From: Actinomycetota bacterium
GTDB lineage: Bacteria > Actinomycetota > Acidimicrobiia > Acidimicrobiales > Aldehydirespiratoraceae
Assembly: GCA_012271125.1 (NCBI GenBank)
Contig: JAAXHB010000171.1
Span: 1 to 11,152, forward strand
Length of the DNA: 11,152 nucleotides
Direction: 5' to 3'
Below are positions 1 to 5,025 of the stretch, piece by piece. A model generated the notes under the pieces. The model ran no database searches, was not told the origin of the DNA, and saw only the letters and a list, made by a program, of their open reading frames with translations. Position 1 is the first letter of the stretch; each line of letters starts with the position of its first letter. A program made the translations under genes and the position numbers.

Positions 1-975
1 CGACGACGCCCCACGCATCCGACTTTCATGGGTAACAGGCAAACGATGCGGCACAACTACCGGCACCAGCGCCTTCACATCATCGGGGGTCACATAACCA
101 CGTCCCATTGAGGCAGCCCGCACTCGCCCAGCCCGCGCCAAGGACAACACACCCCTTGGCGACAACCCCACCCCAAGCCCCGGATGATTACGAGTGGCGT
201 CAGCAATATCCAACAAGTACTGACGCAACGCCGGTGCCATATGAACATGATCAATCTGCTGGGATATCTCGCGCAGTTCCGCAGCCGCAGCCACCGGCCG
301 CAGCGACTCAACCGGTTCGGCGCTCTGACGGGTTCGCAACACCTCATCTTCAGCAGCTCGGTCTGGATACCCCACAGTCAAACGCATAAAAAACCGATCC
401 AGCTGACTATCCGGTAACGGATAAGTGCCCTCATGTTCAAGTGGATTCTGCGTAGCAATCACCGTAAAGGGCAGCCCCAGAGCGTGCGTGTGACCGTCAA
501 CGGTGACCTGCGCCTCACCCATTGCCTCAAGCAACGCCGACTGAGTCTTCGGCGACGCCCGATTGATCTCATCGGCAAGCACAACATTGGAAAACACCGG
601 CCCAGGCCGAAACTCAAAAGTCCCGCTCGCGCGGTTGTATATAGAAGTGCCGGTCACATCGGCAGGCAACAGGTCAGGGGTGAACTGAATCCGCCCAAAG
701 CTCATGTCAACGCTGCGAGCTAGCGCCTTGGCAAGCGTGGTCTTGCCCACACCGGGGACATCTTCCACAAGAACATGCCCTCCGGCAATCAAAGCGTTGA
801 CAACTAGTGCGATAACGGGTTGTTTGCCCTGAACCACCGAAGCAACATTGTCAACAATCCTCGAAAAAGTTGCGGCGAAGCTAGCAAAGTCAGCACCGGC
901 AACAGAATCACCGAGATCAGAATCACCGGCCACAAAATCAGCAGAGCCAACACTGCTCTGAGCTGCTTGAGTCAT
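1..975 (-). CDS. moxR: MoxR-family AAA+ ATPase (3' end outside window)
   Basis: MoxR ATPases are AAA+ chaperone-like proteins, usually encoded beside DUF58 and transglutaminase-like genes and thought to activate metal- or von Willebrand-type partner proteins. The frame is open for 325 codons and leaves the window without a stop. Reading from ATG 975, I see Walker A (VPGVGKTT, K78), Walker B (VVLADEINRA, D135-E136), sensor 1 (ATQNP, N177), an LDRFF arginine-finger motif near R194 and a C-terminal SPRGVLSLARAGR sensor-2/lid segment. The first glycine of a classic P-loop is Asp72, which as I recall is common in actinobacterial MoxR. The first 30 or so residues are a low-complexity Asp/Ser/Gly/Ala leader containing a repeated GDS. 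ATG 975 is the first start after an in-frame TAA; no convincing Shine-Dalgarno sequence lies at the normal distance. It is divergent from the next gene. The partners would lie beyond position 1. Confidence 0.93.
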   Translation of the reverse strand, partial: MTQAAQSSVGSADFVAGDSDLGDSVAGADFASFAATFSRIVDNVASVVQGKQPVIALVVNALIAGGHVLVEDVPGVGKTTLAKALARSVDMSFGRIQFTPDLLPADVTGTSIYNRASGTFEFRPGPVFSNVVLADEINRASPKTQSALLEAMGEAQVTVDGHTHALGLPFTVIATQNPLEHEGTYPLPDSQLDRFFMRLTVGYPDRAAEDEVLRTRQSAEPVESLRPVAAAAELREISQQIDHVHMAPALRQYLLDIADATRNHPGLGVGLSPRGVLSLARAGRVRAASMGRGYVTPDDVKALVPVVVPHRLPVTHESRMRGASS

Positions 976-1022
976 CGGGTGAATGCTAAAACCCTCGTAG
1001 CCCCTCCAACTAACTTAGCGAC
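976..1022. promoter_or_regulatory. Short divergent intergenic gap
   Basis: These 47 bases separate moxR (leftward) from the small gene at 1023 (rightward), so any promoters of both units must lie here or inside the flanking genes. I cannot pick out a convincing -35/-10 pair on either strand, and neither start has a well-placed Shine-Dalgarno sequence. Leaderless transcripts are therefore possible. Function is inferred from position only. Confidence 0.3.
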
Positions 1023-1253
1023 GTGCTACGCATCGCCCTAGCTGTGCTAATCCACCCTCATCTCTGGCTCACCGCAATCCGTCAACTGCGCCGATTCGTC
1101 GTGCCTCGCTGGTGGGCACACCCCCCGTTTCTGCCGCTGCCCGCCCAAGGGCTGCTGAGGTTCCGAACCGAAGCAATGTATGGCGACGCCAACCATCGAC
1201 TGCAAGCCCACGACGTCATCGTTTGGCTGAGATGGTGTCGCGCCCACTCCTAG
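1023..1253 (+). CDS. Small uncharacterised conserved-looking protein (76 aa)
   Basis: The GTG-started frame encodes 76 residues rich in Trp, Arg and Pro, including VPRWWAHPPFLPLP followed by LLRFRTEAMYGD and a C-terminal VIVWLRWCR. This does not look like a chance frame. The pattern, a WW-x-x-PPFLP stretch then an FR...YGD stretch and a WLRWCR tail, resembles small uncharacterised proteins I recall from actinobacterial genomes, but I cannot name a family. There is no signal peptide, no Cys pair for zinc and no obvious membrane helix, although the first 18 residues are rather hydrophobic. It is followed after 11 bases by the HNH gene, so the two are probably co-transcribed. An overlapping minus-strand frame at 1047-1271 has weaker coding character. 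Function unknown. Confidence 0.68.
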   Translation: MLRIALAVLIHPHLWLTAIRQLRRFVVPRWWAHPPFLPLPAQGLLRFRTEAMYGDANHRLQAHDVIVWLRWCRAHS

Positions 1254-1264
1254 ACTGACCTGCG

Positions 1265-1777
1265 ATGGCACCGGTACTGGTACTCAACGCAAGCTATGAA
1301 CCGCTTGCTGTGGTTAGCCCACGCCGAGCGGTGTGCCTCGTGCTGTCCGACAAGGTCGAGATGGTGCACCCATCCGGTGCGGCGTTTCGCTCCGAGCGCC
1401 GAGCCGTGGAGGTGCCCTCTGTAGTGCGTCTTAGCCGCTATGTCAACGTGCCCCGGCAACGCCATCGTGCCCCGAACCGCCGAGCCGTGTTCGTGCGTGA
1501 CGACGACGCCTGTCAATACTGCGGACGCCGAGCCGAAACCGTCGACCATGTCGTGCCCCGCAGCCGCGGCGGGCGCCACACCTGGGACAATGTCGTGGCC
1601 GCATGTCGCCTCTGCAACGCCAAAAAACGTGACCGCCTGCCAAGCGAAAACGGCATGCGCTTACGCCGCCGTCCCGGCCACCCCTCGCCCTCAGATTGGG
1701 TCACGGTGGCAGCCGGATCAGTGCCTGACGCCTGGTCGCGCTACCTAGGAGAATTCGAGTCGCGACGCAGCGCCTAG
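1265..1777 (+). CDS. HNH endonuclease-like protein
   Basis: This 170-residue protein has two parts. The N-terminal half (residues 4-14 VLVLNASYEPL, then a basic, Val-rich segment) is the extension commonly seen on actinobacterial HNH proteins. The HNH/McrA fold follows: zinc-type Cys pairs C83-x-x-C86 and C114-x-x-C117 flank the DHVVPRSRGG motif (D94, H95) and the WDNVVAAC segment (N109). The last 35 residues are basic and less typical. Members of this family are metal-dependent nucleases or nuclease-like proteins that are widespread in actinobacterial chromosomes. They are usually not part of a recognisable restriction system, and none is visible here. ATG 1265 lies 11 bases after the preceding small gene with no clear ribosome binding site, which suggests coupling to it. 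Confidence 0.9.
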   Translation: MAPVLVLNASYEPLAVVSPRRAVCLVLSDKVEMVHPSGAAFRSERRAVEVPSVVRLSRYVNVPRQRHRAPNRRAVFVRDDDACQYCGRRAETVDHVVPRSRGGRHTWDNVVAACRLCNAKKRDRLPSENGMRLRRRPGHPSPSDWVTVAAGSVPDAWSRYLGEFESRRSA

Positions 1778-1824
1778 CCGCCCGACCATGGCGTATCGAA
1801 CACGCCAGCGGGCCAATTCCCGAA

Positions 1825-2469
1825 ATGCTAGACGACATTCGGCGACTGCGCCCGCAGCGCACCGTGCGCCTCTGCCCTGTTACGCATCCGTGCCTGGTTC
1901 TCGGCAGCACCCAACCTCTCGGCCTTGTTAATACTGCTGTTAATACCGCCGTTAATACCGGCAAAATTGTTAATACTGGCAAAATTGAAGTTGCTAAGCG
2001 CTCTAGCGGTGGGGGAGCGGTGCTATTGCAACCCGGACGACAAATGTGGGCGGACTTTTTCGTGCCCGCCGACGATCCGCTGCATTGCGACGACGTTTCC
2101 AAGAGCGCCCTATGGGTCGGCGAACTCCTAGCCCAAATCTGCACCCCCTATTTCCAAGACGATTTACAAGTTCATACCGACCCCCCTGTAAATGCAAAGT
2201 TAGGCAAATTCATTTGTTTTGCAGGACTCAGTGCTGGAGAAGTCACTGTGGACGGTAAAAAACTTGTCGGCATCAGCCAACGCCGCACACGAGACCAAAC
2301 CGTCATCCAAACCCTCACCAAACTCTGCTCGATCCACACCTTGACCGAAGCCGACTGTTTGTTGCTTTCCGACAATGAACGCAAACAGTCTCGTGCTGTT
2401 GATACGGCTGCAGCAGACGTCACAGAACAAGAACTCCAAAGCGCACTTCTAAACCAGCTCAACTCCTAA
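1825..2469 (+). CDS. Lipoate-protein ligase / octanoyltransferase family protein
   Basis: The protein belongs to the BPL/LplA/LipB fold, which attaches lipoate, octanoate or biotin to carrier proteins. Visible motifs are LVLGSTQ (residues 24-30), the glycine loop KRSSGGGAVLL (58-68), and FAGLSAGEV followed by GKKLVGISQRR, where the Lys before LVGI is the conserved substrate-binding/catalytic position. At 214 residues it is slightly short at the N terminus. Family-like sequence (PWRIEHASGPIPE) continues in frame upstream of ATG 1825, but the only alternative start codon before the in-frame TGA at 1726 is CTG 1732, inside the HNH gene. Residues 35-54 consist of four VNT repeats (1927-1986) inserted just before the glycine loop. 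Substrate cannot be decided from sequence alone. It lies between the HNH gene and mraZ on the same strand. Confidence 0.85.
   Translation: MLDDIRRLRPQRTVRLCPVTHPCLVLGSTQPLGLVNTAVNTAVNTGKIVNTGKIEVAKRSSGGGAVLLQPGRQMWADFFVPADDPLHCDDVSKSALWVGELLAQICTPYFQDDLQVHTDPPVNAKLGKFICFAGLSAGEVTVDGKKLVGISQRRTRDQTVIQTLTKLCSIHTLTEADCLLLSDNERKQSRAVDTAAADVTEQELQSALLNQLNS
1927..1986 (+). repeat. In-frame tandem repeats in the ligase gene
   Basis: Two 12-base units (1927-1938 and 1939-1950, GTTAATACTGCT-like) are followed by two 18-base units (1951-1968 and 1969-1986, GTTAATACYGGCAAAATT). All start with GTTAATAC and are in phase. They encode VNTA, VNTA, VNTGKI, VNTGKI, a few residues ahead of the RSSGGGA motif. 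The block is visibly richer in A and T than its surroundings. Confidence 0.95.
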
Positions 2470-2520
2470 CTACCTCGTCGACTCCTAATTGCTAGCCGAT
2501 TACTAGCCGGCACCTTCTCT

Positions 2521-2559
2521 ATAGGTCTCAATTGGCTCAATAGGTCTCAATAGGTCAGC
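2521..2559 (+). repeat. Tandem repeat of about 10 bases upstream of mraZ
   Basis: Four adjacent units read ATAGGTCTCA (2521-2530), ATTGGCTCA (2531-2539), ATAGGTCTCA (2540-2549) and ATAGGTCAGC (2550-2559). Units 1 and 3 are identical. The block sits about 90 bases before the MraZ-type TGG array and has a different motif from it. It could be slippage-derived or a binding site. Confidence 0.85.
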
Positions 2560-2647
2560 CCCCGCCCTTACTGGCTCCAATCTTCTCCCTTAAATCTCCG
2601 CAAAAGGGGACGTTTTCCCTAATAAAACTGGCACGCGACCATAGATG

Positions 2648-2711
2648 TGGCACGAAGTGGGGCAAAGTGGTGTGAATAGCGCTTCAAGTGGGGTATAGTG
2701 GTGTCTACTGG
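2648..2711 (+). promoter_or_regulatory. Probable MraZ operator: two sets of three TGG repeats at 10-base spacing
   Basis: TGG begins at 2648, 2658 and 2668, and again at 2689, 2699 and 2709. Each trio has exact 10-base spacing, and the sets are 21 bases apart. The 2658 and 2689 copies are TGGGG, in the context AAGTGGGG, and the 2668 and 2699 copies share AGTGGTGT. Known MraZ sites in other bacteria are direct TGGG- or GTG-centred repeats with 10-base periodicity in front of mraZ, and this array ends 39 bases before the mraZ start. A -10-like TATAGT (2694-2699) lies inside the array, so binding could block transcription of the cluster. The assignment rests on position and spacing. Confidence 0.75.
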
Positions 2712-2750
2712 AAATCGCGCAAGCGGTTTAGGCAAGGCAGGCACAGGTTC

Positions 2751-3209
2751 ATGTCACGACGTTTCTACGGGTCTCATCATCACAAGCTCGACCCCAAGGG
2801 TCGCTTGACGCTGCCATCTGAGTACCGCGACCCTCTAGTAGATGGTGCAGTTGTCGCTCCATGGGAACAATGCCTTGCCATCTTCCCCAGCGACGACTTC
2901 GACGCCATCACCATCGAATTAGAACAACAAGTCCGTCGAGCCGGCACCTCAGTCGACGCCCTGCGACTATTCCAACACAGCGCACATCATGCCGACCTCG
3001 ACGCCCAGGGTCGAGTCCTAATCAGAAACGAGCTACGTAGCTACGCGAAATTAGATGAAGAAGTCGTGGTCGCCGGCTCAGGCGCACGAATCGAGGTCTG
3101 GAACCCTGAAATCCTGACCAGCACCCACGATGAAGGTGCTCCCGACCTTTCGGCACTCATCCGCAAGGGGCTATCCCTACAAATGCCCCTAGAGAAACCA
3201 AGCGAGTGA
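2751..3209 (+). CDS. mraZ: MraZ, transcriptional regulator of the dcw cluster
   Basis: MraZ is an AbrB-like, ring-forming DNA-binding protein encoded at the head of dcw clusters and represses or modulates its own operon. The 152-residue product has the two expected half-domains: FYGSHHHKLDPKGRLTLP with the DxxGR motif at residues 14-18, and LDAQGRVLIRNELR with DAQGR at 84-88. The length is normal for the family, with a short acidic C-terminal tail. I chose ATG 2751 because MSRRFYGSHH matches typical MraZ N termini. The same frame opens upstream at GTG 2688, but that extension would be translated from the operator repeats and has no family resemblance. The ribosome binding site is weak. The stop overlaps the next ORF's GTG (GTGA), and the TGG array upstream fits autoregulation. 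Confidence 0.96.
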   Translation: MSRRFYGSHHHKLDPKGRLTLPSEYRDPLVDGAVVAPWEQCLAIFPSDDFDAITIELEQQVRRAGTSVDALRLFQHSAHHADLDAQGRVLIRNELRSYAKLDEEVVVAGSGARIEVWNPEILTSTHDEGAPDLSALIRKGLSLQMPLEKPSE

Positions 3210-3436
3210 CCCAGATGTTTCTTATCACCCCTCAAGTCGTCACCACTGTCAACTCTCAAGTCGCCACCTCTCAAGTTGTTAATGCCCATATTGCTAACGG
3301 TCTTGACCGTGTGCAGTTTCCCGGCCAGCAGATGGAATTAAAAGAGAACCGCCTGCTTGCCATTAGTTCCTCCGGGGGAGAAATCTCGGGGAACGTTGCT
3401 GGTCGGGGGACTGCAGACGGTCAAACCATCCGCTAG
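3206..3436 (+). CDS. Doubtful 76-codon ORF between mraZ and rsmH
   Basis: A GTG overlaps the mraZ stop as GTGA and opens a 76-codon frame that ends in TAG. I recognise no domain. The product is polar and Val/Ser/Gln-rich, with imperfect SQV repeats (3231-3284), no membrane helix and no cysteines. It lies in the same frame as rsmH: after the TAG only one codon (TCC) precedes the rsmH GTG at 3440. It could be a coupling ORF that carries ribosomes from mraZ to rsmH, a real small protein, or decayed or non-coding spacer. The overlap with mraZ and the tight spacing to rsmH argue for translation. The low-complexity content and the lack of a counterpart in dcw clusters I know argue against a conserved function. 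Confidence 0.4.
   Translation: MTQMFLITPQVVTTVNSQVATSQVVNAHIANGLDRVQFPGQQMELKENRLLAISSSGGEISGNVAGRGTADGQTIR
3231..3284 (+). repeat. Imperfect 15-base repeats with CTCAAGT core
   Basis: Three related units start with CTCAAGT at 3231, 3255 and 3270. The last two are directly adjacent and the first is separated by 9 bases. Inside the 76-codon ORF they encode PQVVT, SQVAT and SQVVN. The copies have diverged, so the repeat is older or more relaxed than the exact duplication in murE. Confidence 0.65.
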
Positions 3437-3439
3437 TCC

Positions 3440-4474
3440 GTGCCACAGCCCGTGGTTCCAAAGCCCGCAGTTTCAAAGCCCGTGGTTCCAAAGTCCGTAG
3501 TTACTGCAACGCAGTTTGAACACGAACCGGTCATGGTCGCTGAAACCACTGAAGCGCTCGCAGGTGCCCCCAACGGCACCGCTTTAGACGCCACCGTTGG
3601 CGCCGGTGGTCACGCCAAAGCACTTCTACAACGCTGCCAAGACTGGAAACTCATCGGACTAGACGCTGATCCTTCCGCCTTAGACGCAGCCGGCAGCGCA
3701 CTAGACAATTTCGACGACAGAGTCATTCTGCGACACGCCCGCTTTGAAGACGCCACCGACGTGCTCAACGACCTAGGCGTCGAACAGCTATGTGCCGCAG
3801 TGTTTGACCTCGGCGTCAGCTCACCGCAACTCGACCACCCAGAGCGAGGTTTCAGCTACCACAACGACGGCCCTTTAGACATGCGCATGGATACAACTAG
3901 CAACAGACCAACCGCAGCAGATCTTCTCAACAGCCTCGACGCCGAAACCCTCGCACAGATACTGCGTGAAAACAGCGACGAGCGTTACGCCAAACGAATC
4001 GCTAAAGCAATCGTCGCTGCTAGACCCCTGTCAAGCACCGCCGAACTCGCCGCTGTCGTTGCCAAAGCAGTGGGACGCTCTGCAGGTAAGCAACATCTAG
4101 TCCGGCAACATCCAGCACGGCGCACATTCCAAGCAATTCGCATAGCGGTCAACTCCGAACTCGAACAACTCACAGATGCCATAAGCCAAGTTTTCGACCG
4201 GCTCATGAGCGGCGGACGCCTTGCGGTGCTGTCGTATCACTCAGGAGAAGATCGTCAAGTCAAGCTGCTGTTTCGAAACCTTTGCGGTCAGCAGCAAACA
4301 GGACGGCCGGGGCTTCCACCTCCTCTGGAGGCCCCGGCTCGTGCCCGTCTCTTATGGCGCGGCGTTCAGACGCCAACCGAGCTGGAATTGCAGCAAAACC
4401 GGCGCGCCTCCTCAGCACGACTGCGTGCCGTGGAGCGCCTAGCGGAGGTAGCTCCTTTTAGGGAGGCAGCCTGA
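3440..4474 (+). CDS. rsmH: RsmH, 16S rRNA (cytosine1402-N4)-methyltransferase
   Basis: RsmH (MraW) transfers a methyl group from S-adenosylmethionine to N4 of C1402 in the ribosomal P site. The 344-residue product has the SAM-binding segment DATVGAGGH (50-58) and LIGLDADPSAL, the FDLGVSSPQLD motif, ERGFSY..GPLDMRMD, ARRTFQAIRIAVN, and LSYHSGEDRQVK (264-275) corresponding to the usual ISFHSLEDR. The family domain begins at FEHEPVMV near residue 27. The preceding residues are an extension made of VVPKP, AVSKP and VVPKS repeats. GTG 3440 is therefore uncertain: no strong ribosome binding site is present, and translation may be coupled to the ORF ending at 3436. GTG 3533 is too far in to be the start because it would cut the domain. 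The stop overlaps the next start as TGATG. Confidence 0.95.
   Translation: MPQPVVPKPAVSKPVVPKSVVTATQFEHEPVMVAETTEALAGAPNGTALDATVGAGGHAKALLQRCQDWKLIGLDADPSALDAAGSALDNFDDRVILRHARFEDATDVLNDLGVEQLCAAVFDLGVSSPQLDHPERGFSYHNDGPLDMRMDTTSNRPTAADLLNSLDAETLAQILRENSDERYAKRIAKAIVAARPLSSTAELAAVVAKAVGRSAGKQHLVRQHPARRTFQAIRIAVNSELEQLTDAISQVFDRLMSGGRLAVLSYHSGEDRQVKLLFRNLCGQQQTGRPGLPPPLEAPARARLLWRGVQTPTELELQQNRRASSARLRAVERLAEVAPFREAA
3452..3496 (+). repeat. Three 15-base tandem repeats at the rsmH N terminus
   Basis: Units 3452-3466 (GTGGTTCCAAAGCCC), 3467-3481 (GCAGTTTCAAAGCCC) and 3482-3496 (GTGGTTCCAAAGTCC) are in phase and encode VVPKP, AVSKP and VVPKS. Units 1 and 3 differ by one base. A partial fourth unit (GTAGTT) follows. 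They lie wholly upstream of the conserved methyltransferase domain. Confidence 0.95.
4461..4466 (+). promoter_or_regulatory. Ribosome binding site of the ftsL-like gene
   Basis: GGGAGG lies 7 bases before ATG 4474, inside the last codons of rsmH. It is one of the few clear Shine-Dalgarno sequences in the window, where most starts depend on overlap with the preceding gene. It supports ATG 4474 as the true start. Confidence 0.75.
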
Positions 4475-5025
4475 TGGCAACTACCCAGGCCGCAAACCGG
4501 ACGAGCAGCTCACACCCTCAACTTCGTCCCACGCGCTCATCAACAAACACTGGAACAGCGCGCAGACCCGCCCCCAAACACACACAGTCAAAAAAATCAG
4601 ACCAAAACCCCAACTTAAAAGCAGTCCCAAAGTCGACCAAGCCCGTACTCGGCGCAGCAGTCGTTGCATTCCTCATGTGCCTGCTCGGATCAATGCTGCT
4701 AATCACCGCCCTTCACGCTTATCTCGTGAACCAAGCCGCCCAGCTCGACAACCTAAACAGCCAAAACGTCGACAGCCGCGAGGAACTACAACGTCTCCGC
4801 ACCGAGCTAGTGAACCTTGACTCCACCGAAGGTGTCGCCCAAGCAGCCGTCGTAGCTGGCATGGTCTCCGCCCCTGAAGTCGTCGTCATCACTCCCGTCG
4901 ACAACAACACCCTGCTCCCACCCCTGTCAAACCCGTTCGGACTAGAAGGCCTAAACGATCCAAGCGATCCAAATAATCCAAACGACCCCGCAGGCACCCA
5001 AGAAGGCATTGGTGAACAACAATGA
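4474..5025 (+). CDS. ftsL: FtsL-like septal membrane protein
   Basis: FtsL is a bitopic protein that joins FtsB and FtsQ and helps activate FtsWI at the septum. The 183-residue product has the right architecture. A basic, Ser/Thr/Pro-rich cytoplasmic tail (1-57) is followed by one membrane helix (about 58-80, VLGAAVVAFLMCLLG onward), then a heptad-like Leu/Asn/Glu segment (84-117) and a short conserved-looking STEGVAQAAVVAGMV element that resembles the A..lGMV motif of actinobacterial FtsL. The C-terminal tail contains DPS, DPN, NPN and DPA repeats and is dispensable-looking. FtsL diverges so fast that position between rsmH and ftsI carries much of the weight. The start overlaps the rsmH stop by one base (TGATG), and the stop overlaps ftsI as ATGA. 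Confidence 0.8.
   Translation: MATTQAANRTSSSHPQLRPTRSSTNTGTARRPAPKHTQSKKSDQNPNLKAVPKSTKPVLGAAVVAFLMCLLGSMLLITALHAYLVNQAAQLDNLNSQNVDSREELQRLRTELVNLDSTEGVAQAAVVAGMVSAPEVVVITPVDNNTLLPPLSNPFGLEGLNDPSDPNNPNDPAGTQEGIGEQQ
4957..4992 (+). repeat. 9-base repeats in the ftsL C-terminal tail
   Basis: Four in-phase 9-base units at 4957-4965, 4966-4974, 4975-4983 and 4984-4992 (GATCCAAGC-like) encode DPS, DPN, NPN and DPA. The first three are closely similar and the last is diverged. They lie in the hydrophilic tail after the coiled-coil and GMV element. Confidence 0.8.

Larger units (their letters stand above)
2470..2750. other. Intergenic region before mraZ
   Basis: No gene is seen in these 281 bases. 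From left to right they hold short near-duplications just after the ligase stop (ACTCCTAA at 2462 and 2481, CTAGCCG at 2492 and 2504), a tandem repeat of about 10 bases at 2521-2559, an AT-richer stretch around 2588-2628, and a TGG array at 2648-2711 that looks like the MraZ operator. The best-looking -10 element I can find is TATAGT at 2694-2699 inside that array, but its -35 side is poor, so I do not call a separate promoter. No T-tract terminator is evident. Confidence 0.7.

Noticed and set aside
433..723. Plus-strand ORFs in the first kilobase
   Set aside because: They lie opposite the moxR frame, which has Walker A, Walker B and sensor motifs; the + strand products show no family features.
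1927..1986. CRISPR-like array
   Set aside because: The units are 12 and 18 bases, directly adjacent without spacers and in phase with a coding frame.
2491..2507. Possible terminator hairpin GCTAG / CTAGC after the ligase gene
   Set aside because: The stem is only 5 bases, the loop 7, and no T-tract follows.
2688..2750. Longer mraZ start at GTG 2688
   Set aside because: The extra 21 residues are encoded by the TGG operator repeats and do not resemble MraZ. MSRRFYGSHH at ATG 2751 fits the family.
3434..3436. TAG read as a sense codon to fuse the 76-codon ORF with rsmH
   Set aside because: TAG also ends the genes at 1253, 1777 and 6947 in the window, so there is no sign of recoding. Low-level readthrough stays a remote possibility.
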